NCBI GenBank assembly: GCA_023249815.1
Contig: JAHFBX010000056.1
Coordinates: 1-11,350 of the forward strand
Direction of reading: 5' to 3'
From: Candidatus Eiseniibacteriota bacterium
GTDB taxonomy: Bacteria > Eisenbacteria > RBG-16-71-46
DNA length: 11,350 nt
Shown: in pieces, positions 6,227 through 11,350 of the stretch
How positions within the stretch are numbered: the first letter of the stretch is position 1
Layout of the letters: each line of letters starts with the position of its first letter
Translations under genes and position numbers: made by a program
Notes under the pieces: model-generated
Seen by the model: the letters and a program-made list of their open reading frames with translations, nothing else
What the model was told of the DNA's origin: nothing
Databases searched by the model: none

Positions 6227-7639
6227 TTGCCCCGCCCGCTCTGCACCGCCGTCGCGCTGGTCACACTTTCGCTCGCCGCAAGCCTCGCCGCCGTGCCCGT
6301 GGCACTCGCGGCGCGCGCCTACGTCGTGGAGTCGGACTTCTCCACCGGCTCGTGCGGCAGTGTCAACGCCGCGACCAAGCAGGCCACATGCAACGTGGCG
6401 TCCGTCCACTCCGACGCTCGCGTGCGCTGGTACGACGGTCGCGTCTACGTGATCAACCGCTTCGGCGCCGACAACATCCAGGTGCTGAACGGCACGACGT
6501 ACGCGCTCATCAAGCAGTTCACGGTGGGGAACGGCTCCAATCCCTACGACATCGCGTTCGCATCGCCGACCCACGCGTACGTGACGCGCTACGAGTCCAC
6601 CGACCTGTGGATCGTGGATCCCACGACCGGTACCCACACCGGGACCGTGTCGCTCGCCGGGCTGGCCGACGCGGACGGCGTGCCGGAGATGGATCACCTT
6701 GAAATGGTCGGACCGCTGCTGTTCGTGTCGCTCCAACGCGTGAACCGCAACGCCGGCTTCCAGCCCACGGACTCGTCGCTCGTGGCCGTGGTGGACACGC
6801 GCACCGACCTCCTCGTGGACTGCGATGCGGCGAGCTCCGGTGTCCAGGGCATCCTGCTGCCGCGGGCGAACCCGGTGACGCCGTTCGTATTCGACGCGCC
6901 GCGCACGCGGCTCTACCTGGGCTGCGCCGGGTTCTACGGGCAGCTGGATGGCGGCATCGTGCGCGTGGACCCCGCCTTGCTCGTCGCGGATGGTGTGGCG
7001 GCGTCCGAAGACTCGCTCGGAGGCGACGTCCTGGACCTCGCGTGGCATGACGACGCGCGCGCGTACGCGATCGTGTCCGACGCCGCGTTCAACACCCGGC
7101 TCATCCGCTGGTCGCCGGTGACCGGCCGGCGCTTGGCGACCCTCTACAGCCCGGGCGGGTTCTCGCTCGCGGACGCGGAGGTGACCCCTGACGGCAGTGA
7201 GGTGTGGGTGTGCAACTCCAGTTTCGGTTCGCCCGGGATCCGGGTGTTCTCCTGCACCACGGATGTGCAGCTGGGCGGGTCCATCACCTGCACGCTGCCG
7301 CCCCAGGGCATCACGTTCGATGCCGCTACAGGACAGGTGGCGGGAGTGAACGCCCCGCGGCCCCTCCTCTCACTGGCGCCACCGTTCCCGAACCCCACCC
7401 GCGAGCCGGTCCGACTCGCCTGGTCCACCCCCGAGGCTGGGGAGGTGCGACTTGAGATCCTCGACGTCTCCGGCCGCCGCATCCGCGAGTGGACACTCAC
7501 CGCGACAGCGCCTGGCGCGGGTGACGTGAGCTGGGACCTGCGGGATTCGGCCGGCCGGCGCGTGGCTCCCGGGGTCTACCTGGCCAGTGTCCGGGGCGCC
7601 CGGAGCTCCGTGTCGAAACGCGTGCTGGTGCTTCGCTAG
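6227..7639 (+). CDS. secreted YncE/BtuG-like beta-propeller protein with FlgD-like C-terminal domain
   Basis: 470 residues from a TTG start. A signal peptide (about 1-28; hydrophobic ALVTLSLAASLAAVPVALA) has no lipobox: its only cysteine, C6, lies before the hydrophobic core. Residues about 30-370 are YncE-type propeller repeats, for example VRWYDGRVYVINRFGADNIQ, SNPYDIAFASPTHAYVTRYE, LWIVDPTTG, DADGVPEMDHLEMVGPLLFV, VDPALL and AEVTPDGSEVWVCNSS. Seven cysteines in the mature part suggest disulfides. Residues about 376-470 form a FlgD-like Ig/type IX-like tail (PPFPNPTREPVRLAWSTPEA, EILDVSGRRIREW, GDVSWDLRDSAGRRVAPGVY, ending KRVLVLR). The gene is probably co-transcribed with the riboswitch-controlled btuB. 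In Bacteroides the BtuB partner BtuG is a surface seven-bladed propeller that binds B12 very tightly; this protein matches in fold class and position. Direct B12 binding is inference. It could instead be a general secreted propeller. Confidence 0.8.
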   Translation: MPRPLCTAVALVTLSLAASLAAVPVALAARAYVVESDFSTGSCGSVNAATKQATCNVASVHSDARVRWYDGRVYVINRFGADNIQVLNGTTYALIKQFTVGNGSNPYDIAFASPTHAYVTRYESTDLWIVDPTTGTHTGTVSLAGLADADGVPEMDHLEMVGPLLFVSLQRVNRNAGFQPTDSSLVAVVDTRTDLLVDCDAASSGVQGILLPRANPVTPFVFDAPRTRLYLGCAGFYGQLDGGIVRVDPALLVADGVAASEDSLGGDVLDLAWHDDARAYAIVSDAAFNTRLIRWSPVTGRRLATLYSPGGFSLADAEVTPDGSEVWVCNSSFGSPGIRVFSCTTDVQLGGSITCTLPPQGITFDAATGQVAGVNAPRPLLSLAPPFPNPTREPVRLAWSTPEAGEVRLEILDVSGRRIREWTLTATAPGAGDVSWDLRDSAGRRVAPGVYLASVRGARSSVSKRVLVLR

Positions 7640-7791
7640 AGGCGGATCGGCCAGTCGCGGCGGAGCCTCGCGCCCGCGAGCGAAGAGAGTGGAGTCTCGT
7701 CGAGGAAATCGCTTGGTCTGAGCGGTGACCTGCCCCACAATCATCGCTGGGCTGCCGCCGCGCGGGCCCTTCAGTTGCGCGGTGGCGCCCG

Positions 7792-7813
7792 CATCCGACG
7801 AGCCCGTCGGATG
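7792..7813. repeat. perfect 9-base inverted repeat (hairpin)
   Basis: CATCCGACG (7792-7800) and CGTCGGATG (7805-7813) pair perfectly around a 4-base loop AGCC. No T-run follows on either strand, so a classical terminator is not supported. It could be an RNA-stabilising 3' hairpin of the btuB/propeller transcript or a protein binding site. Confidence 0.5.
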
Positions 7814-7861
7814 ACCGGGAGAGCGTCGGAGCGAGCCCCTGACCCGCTTCGATGCGCGACT

Positions 7862-7897
7862 CGAGGGGCTGGCCACGGTCAGCCCCTCGTCGATTTT
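7862..7897 (+). terminator. probable rho-independent terminator after the B12 operon
   Basis: CGAGGGGCTG (7862-7871) and CAGCCCCTCG (7880-7889) form a perfect 10-base stem with an 8-base loop. TCGATTTT follows (7890-7897), giving a short T-run on the plus strand only. The T-run is short and offset by four bases, so termination may be partial. It lies 222 bases after the propeller gene and 60 bases before the protease start, so it could also act as a leader attenuator for the protease. Confidence 0.5.
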
Positions 7898-7948
7898 GCG
7901 CGCGCGCCCCGCTCCGGCACCATGCGCGTTCCCGCGCACCACGCTCCC

Positions 7949-7953
7949 GGAGG
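7949..7953 (+). promoter_or_regulatory. ribosome binding site that fixes a TTG start for the protease
   Basis: GGAGG with a 4-base spacer precedes TTG at 7958. The in-frame ATG at 7922 has no ribosome site and would add 12 residues in front of the signal segment. Confidence 0.75.
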
Positions 7954-7957
7954 ATCC

Positions 7958-9286
7958 TTGAGACTCGCCGCCGTCTCGTCGTTCCTGTTGGTTCTGATCG
8001 CGCTTCTCGCGTGCCCGGCCTCGGCGGCCGCGGTAAGGGCGCCGGCACCGGCAGCGGCGCACGACACGCTGGCCATCTCGATTCAGGAGGTGCCGCTGCC
8101 GCGTGACGTCCTCGCCGAGGCGCGCGCGGGCTTCACAGCCGAGAACCGCGAATACCAGCGGCTGCGCGTCACGTACTACCTGGTGTCGCCGCTGCTCGGC
8201 GTGCTCGCTGGCGTGCTGCTCCTGTTCACCGGGCTCTCGCAGCGCTTTCGCGACCTGGCGCTCGCGCGAGCGCGAGGCCGCTGGGCGCGCGTGCTCGTGT
8301 TCTTCACGCTCTACATGCTGGTCATGTTCGTGGTGCTGTTCCCGCTCACCTGGCTCGAGGGCTACGCGCTCGAGAAACGCTTCGGCTTCATGACGCAGAC
8401 GGCGGGTGCGTGGTTCCTGGACCAGGTCAAGTCGCTCGCGTTCCAGGTCGTGGCCGTGGGCGTGGTGCCGGTGCTGGCACTCGCTTGGCACGCCGTGGAA
8501 TCGAGCCCGCGGCGCTGGTGGCTGTGGCTCGCGATCGGCACGCTTCCCGTGATGCTGGCGAGCGTCGTGCTGCAGCCGCTCGTGTTCGACCCGCTGTTCA
8601 ACAAGTTCACGCCGCTTCACGACATCGAGCTTCGCGACCAGATCCTCGCGCTGGGCGCGCGCGCGCACGTGCCCGCCCGAAACGTGTACGAAGTGGACAT
8701 GAGCGAGCGCACGACCAAGGTGAACGCGTACGTGAGCGGCTTCGGGGCGTCGCAGCGCATCGTGCTGTGGGACACCACGCTCCGCGGGCTCGCGCACGAC
8801 GAGATCCTGTTCGTGATGGGCCACGAGATGGGCCACTACGTGCTGCAGCACGTGTGGAAGGGCGTGCTCTTGACCTCCGCCGGGGCGTTCGCGGCGTTCT
8901 GGCTGGTGTCGTGGCTCGTGCGCGCCGCGCTGCGCGTGTTCGGCGAGCGCTGGCGCGTGCGCCAGGCGAGCGACATGGCCGCGATGCCGCTCCTGTTCGC
9001 CATGCTGAGCCTGGTGAGCTGGCTCGGCGCACCCATCACGAACGCCGTCTCACGCCGCATCGAGCACGAGGCCGACGTCTACGCGCTGGAGCTGACGCAC
9101 GACAACGACGCCGGGGCGCGCTCGTTCCTGGCGATGGCACGAGGCAACCGCAGCGATCCGGAGCCCGCGGGCTGGGTGAAGCTGCTGCTCTACACGCACC
9201 CTCCGCTCGGCGGGCGCATCCGCTTCGCGTTGGAATACCGGCCGTGGGAACACGGCCAGCCGAACCGGGCGTTCCACGAGCGCTGA
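7958..9286 (+). CDS. STE24-type integral-membrane M48 zinc metalloprotease
   Basis: 442 residues from the TTG start. An N-terminal signal or membrane segment (RLAAVSSFLLVLIALLACPA) contains LLAC, an imperfect lipobox. Five or more further membrane segments follow, including YYLVSPLLGVLAGVLLLF, VLVFFTLYMLVMFVVLFPLT, FQVVAVGVVPVLALAW, WLWLAIGTLPVMLASVVL and LLTSAGAFAAFWLVSWLV. The zinc site is HEMGH (289-293), with the third ligand E369 in EHEAD (369-373). The stretch VYEVDMSERTTKVNAYVSGF and the late THPPLGGRIRFAL are typical of the STE24/CAAX protease 1 branch of M48. In eukaryotes STE24 processes prenylated CAAX proteins; bacterial members are usually linked to membrane-protein quality control, and the substrate here is unknown. 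It stands alone on its strand, and its stop codon is 7 bases from that of the convergent asnB. Confidence 0.9.
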   Translation: MRLAAVSSFLLVLIALLACPASAAAVRAPAPAAAHDTLAISIQEVPLPRDVLAEARAGFTAENREYQRLRVTYYLVSPLLGVLAGVLLLFTGLSQRFRDLALARARGRWARVLVFFTLYMLVMFVVLFPLTWLEGYALEKRFGFMTQTAGAWFLDQVKSLAFQVVAVGVVPVLALAWHAVESSPRRWWLWLAIGTLPVMLASVVLQPLVFDPLFNKFTPLHDIELRDQILALGARAHVPARNVYEVDMSERTTKVNAYVSGFGASQRIVLWDTTLRGLAHDEILFVMGHEMGHYVLQHVWKGVLLTSAGAFAAFWLVSWLVRAALRVFGERWRVRQASDMAAMPLLFAMLSLVSWLGAPITNAVSRRIEHEADVYALELTHDNDAGARSFLAMARGNRSDPEPAGWVKLLLYTHPPLGGRIRFALEYRPWEHGQPNRAFHER

Positions 9287-9300
9287 GCTGGCGTCAGCGC
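9280..9300. terminator. palindrome joining two convergent stop codons
   Basis: GCGCTGA (9280-9286) and TCAGCGC (9294-9300) form a perfect 7-base stem with a 7-base loop. The TGA of the protease and the TGA of the minus-strand asnB are the inner ends of the two arms. A hairpin forms in both transcripts, but no T-run follows, so bidirectional termination is only possible, not shown. Confidence 0.4.
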
Positions 9301-11174
9301 GGCCGGCCGTTCCACCACAGCGCGAACATCGCCAGCGCGTAGAGCATCTGGGAGCGGTCGGCGCGGCCGGCGCGGTGTTCCTCGAACAGCGCCGCCACCG
9401 CGCGCGGCTCGAGCGCGCCCGCGTCGTCGGCGCCCGACTCGCGCCACACGCGTTCGGCGTAGGCGCCGAGGTCGCCACGCACCCAGCGCGCGAGCGGCAC
9501 GGCGAAGCCCTGCTTCGGCCGGTCGAGGATGCCGGGCGGCAGCCACGGCTCCACGGCCCGGCGCACGAGGTACTTGCCCGTCGAGCCGCGAAGCTTCAAC
9601 TCCACCGGCACGGTGGCCGCGAACTCCACGAACGCGTGGGACAGGAACGGCACACGCACCTCGAGCGAGTGTTGCATGCTGGCGCGGTCCACCTTGGTGA
9701 GCATGTCGTCCGGAAGGCGCACCACCGTGTCGGCGTAGAGCAGGTTCTCGACTGGGTCGCTCGACACGGGCGCCGGGAAGTACGCCGCCGCGAGGCGGTC
9801 GAGCTCGTCGCCGGCCTCGAGCCGAGCGCTGAACTCCGGCCGGTAGAGCGCGGCCCGCACCGCGCGCGGCGCGAGCTGGTACTTGCTGAAGAACCGCTGG
9901 AACGTACCCGGCAGCCGCGCGTCGGCGGTGATCTTGGCGAGGCGCTGGCGGAGGTAGTTCCAGCGCGCGATCGGCAGCGGCGGCAGCGTCGCCAGCACGC
10001 CGGCCAGCGCGAACAGCGGCCGGCGCGTCGCGATCAGCCGTTCATTCCAGTGACGCTCGTAGCCTGCGAACAGCTCGTCGCCGCCGTCGCCGCTCATCGC
10101 CACCGTGACCTGCTCACGGGCGAGCCGCGAGACATACCAGGTGGGGATCGCCGAGGGGTCGGCGAACGGCTCGTCGTAGGCGGACGCCAGCCGCGGCAGG
10201 ATGGTGGCCGCGTCGTCCAGCTCGACGCGGCGCTCGGTGTGGCGGCAGTGGAGGTGCTCGGCGACCCGGCGCGCGTAGGGGGTCTCGTCGTGCTCGGCGT
10301 CCGAGAAGCCGATCGTGAACGTGCGCACGGGCTCGTCCATGACGCGCTGCATCGCCGCCACGACCGCCGAGGAGTCCACGCCTCCGGAGAGGAACGCGCC
10401 GAGCGGGACGTCGCTCTGGAGGTGGCGCCGTACGCATTGCGTGAACGTGTCGCGGAACCGTTCGATCCATTCCGACTCGCGCGCTGCCGGTGCCGGCCGG
10501 TATGCGAACCGCCAGAAACGCGTCACGCGCGGCTCGCCCTCGGGCTTGAGCTCCAGCGAAGAGCCCGGTTCGAGCTTGGTGACCTCGGTGTAGATCGTGC
10601 GCGGCGCCAGGACGTGACCGAACGCGAAGTACTGGTCCATGGCGTGCGCGTCGGGCGTGAACCGGAGCCCGGGCACCGGGACCAGCGCCTTGATCTCCGA
10701 GGCCCACGCGAGCCCGCCGTTCTGGAACGACAGGTGGATCGGCTTGATGCCGAGCGGGTCGCGCGCCAAGTGGAGCGTGCGCGCATGCCGGTCCCACAGC
10801 GCCACGCCGAACATACCCTCGAGCCGCGCCCACACGCCCGGGCCCCACTGCTGGAAGCCGCGCAGGATGCTCTCGGTGTCGGAGTTCGTGCGGTAGCGGT
10901 GACCCAGGCCCTCGAGCTCCGAACGCAGCGCCGGGTGATTGAAGATCTCGCCATTGAACGTGATGGCGTAGCGGCCGTCCTCGCTCAGCATGGGCTGGTG
11001 GCCGCCGGCCACGTCGACGATCGCGAGCCGGCGCATGCCGAAGCCGAAGTCACCCTCGGCGAGCAGCCCCTGGTCGTCGGGCCCGCGGTGGACGATGGTG
11101 TCGCACATGGCGCGCAGTTGGTCTTCGCTGACCGGCCTGCCCCCACGCGCGTACCACCCGGCGATGCCGCACAT
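9294..11174 (-). CDS. asnB: glutamine-hydrolysing asparagine synthetase-family amidotransferase
   Basis: 626 residues, full length for the polysaccharide-cluster branch of the family. The class II glutamine amidotransferase domain (about 2-215) begins MCGIAGWYARGG; C2 becomes the N-terminal nucleophile after Met removal. It has VHRGPDDQG, FNGEIFNHPALRSELE and LARDPLGIKPI. The synthetase domain (about 235-600) has the ATP pyrophosphatase loop SGGVDSS at 263-269, plus SGDGGDELFAGYERHW, DDMLTKVDRASM and RPKQGFAVPLARWVRGDL. It would transfer glutamine-derived ammonia to an acyl-adenylate, making asparagine or amidating a sugar or uronic acid. The gene starts 2 bases after the stop of a probable glycosyltransferase and has no clear ribosome site, so it is probably translated by coupling. 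That context favours a role in surface-polysaccharide assembly, as for the asnB-like genes of exopolysaccharide loci. Confidence 0.92.
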   Translation of the reverse strand: MCGIAGWYARGGRPVSEDQLRAMCDTIVHRGPDDQGLLAEGDFGFGMRRLAIVDVAGGHQPMLSEDGRYAITFNGEIFNHPALRSELEGLGHRYRTNSDTESILRGFQQWGPGVWARLEGMFGVALWDRHARTLHLARDPLGIKPIHLSFQNGGLAWASEIKALVPVPGLRFTPDAHAMDQYFAFGHVLAPRTIYTEVTKLEPGSSLELKPEGEPRVTRFWRFAYRPAPAARESEWIERFRDTFTQCVRRHLQSDVPLGAFLSGGVDSSAVVAAMQRVMDEPVRTFTIGFSDAEHDETPYARRVAEHLHCRHTERRVELDDAATILPRLASAYDEPFADPSAIPTWYVSRLAREQVTVAMSGDGGDELFAGYERHWNERLIATRRPLFALAGVLATLPPLPIARWNYLRQRLAKITADARLPGTFQRFFSKYQLAPRAVRAALYRPEFSARLEAGDELDRLAAAYFPAPVSSDPVENLLYADTVVRLPDDMLTKVDRASMQHSLEVRVPFLSHAFVEFAATVPVELKLRGSTGKYLVRRAVEPWLPPGILDRPKQGFAVPLARWVRGDLGAYAERVWRESGADDAGALEPRAVAALFEEHRAGRADRSQMLYALAMFALWWNGRPR

Positions 11175-11176
11175 GG

Positions 11177-11350
11177 CTAGGAGCTCTGCTCGTTCGCCGG
11201 ATGCGCGGCGGCCGGCCGGGGCTTCCGGTGCCGCGCCGCGAACCGCGCGCGCGCCTGCTCGTACACCGCCAACACGCGCTGCGCCACGGTCTCCACCGAC
11301 AGCGTGCGCGCCAGCACCTCGCGTCCGTTCGAACGCAGGCCTAGGGCGAG
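11177..11350 (-). CDS. C-terminal end of a probable glycosyltransferase (partial)
   Basis: The last 57 codons and a TAG stop are in the window; the frame is open to the right edge. The sequence ALGLRSNGREVLARTLSVET followed by VAQRVLAVYEQA resembles the C-terminal helix region of GT4-type (GT-B fold) glycosyltransferases, where the enzyme ends with a crossing helix and a short basic, alanine/proline-rich tail. The catalytic part is outside the window, so the family call is moderate. The 2-base gap to asnB indicates one operon. Confidence 0.55.
   Translation of the reverse strand, partial: LALGLRSNGREVLARTLSVETVAQRVLAVYEQARARFAARHRKPRPAAAHPANEQSS

Larger units (their letters stand above)
7640..7957 (+). 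other. gene-free stretch with two hairpins
   Basis: These 318 bases follow the propeller gene and precede the protease start. The protease frame is open back to 7775, but that extension would place an arginine-rich tail in front of a signal peptide. I see no independent gene. The stretch holds a perfect 9-base hairpin at 7792-7813, a terminator-like hairpin at 7862-7897 and the protease ribosome site. No convincing promoter is visible for the protease. Confidence 0.55.

Noticed and set aside
7775..7957. Longer protease start at 7775 or the ATG at 7922
   Set aside because: The extension is Arg-rich, crosses two hairpins and puts residues in front of the signal segment; neither start has a ribosome site, unlike TTG at 7958.
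7370..8851. 493-codon open frame on the minus strand
   Set aside because: Its product is dominated by His/Arg/Glu/Gln and it opposes the M48 protease, whose membrane segments and HEMGH site are clear.
9375..11180. Long 601-codon open frame on the plus strand
   Set aside because: It is antisense to asnB with a composition bias typical of mirror frames; asnB has all catalytic motifs.
1..11350. CRISPR arrays, tRNA or rRNA genes, and complete insertion sequences
   Set aside because: No regularly spaced repeats, cloverleaf-like or rRNA-like segments, or transposase-like proteins were seen on either strand. The inverted-repeat segment at 3280-3605 lacks a transposase and a target duplication.

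Overview
The window is GC-rich throughout, and every real gene shows very strong G/C preference at third codon positions. Several traits point to a Gram-negative bacterium of the FCB superphylum or its high-GC relatives (Candidatus Eisenbacteria, Krumholzibacteria or Gemmatimonadota are my best guesses): two TonB-dependent outer-membrane receptors, a PorV/PorQ-family protein, and a secreted protein ending in a FlgD-like/type IX-like C-terminal domain. The phylum is inferred from gene content only.

Layout. On the minus strand at the left are a 930-residue TonB-dependent receptor (412-3204) and an overlapping PorV/PorQ-family gene that runs off the left edge (1-425). Upstream of the receptor lies a 326-base segment (3280-3605) bounded by near-perfect 24-base inverted repeats; it encloses one small minus-strand gene of unknown function (3343-3555). 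On the plus strand follows a clear cobalamin riboswitch (3756-3952), a leader without a terminator (3953-4053), a BtuB-like receptor (4054-6135), and a secreted beta-propeller protein with a FlgD-like tail (TTG start, 6227-7639). After a gene-free stretch with two strong hairpins comes an integral-membrane STE24/M48 zinc protease (TTG start, 7958-9286). Its stop codon faces that of a minus-strand asparagine synthetase-like amidotransferase (9294-11174) across a small palindrome. Two bases upstream of the amidotransferase is the end of a probable glycosyltransferase (11177-11350, partial), which suggests a surface-polysaccharide locus to the right.

How the genes work together. The central unit is best read as a vitamin B12 acquisition operon. 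When cobalamin is scarce the riboswitch allows expression of the BtuB-like outer-membrane channel and its partner propeller. The partner resembles in architecture and position the BtuG surface B12-binding propellers of Bacteroides. Unlike them it carries no lipobox and ends in a type IX-like sorting domain, so it may reach or stay at the surface by a different route. This is the most interesting system in the window.
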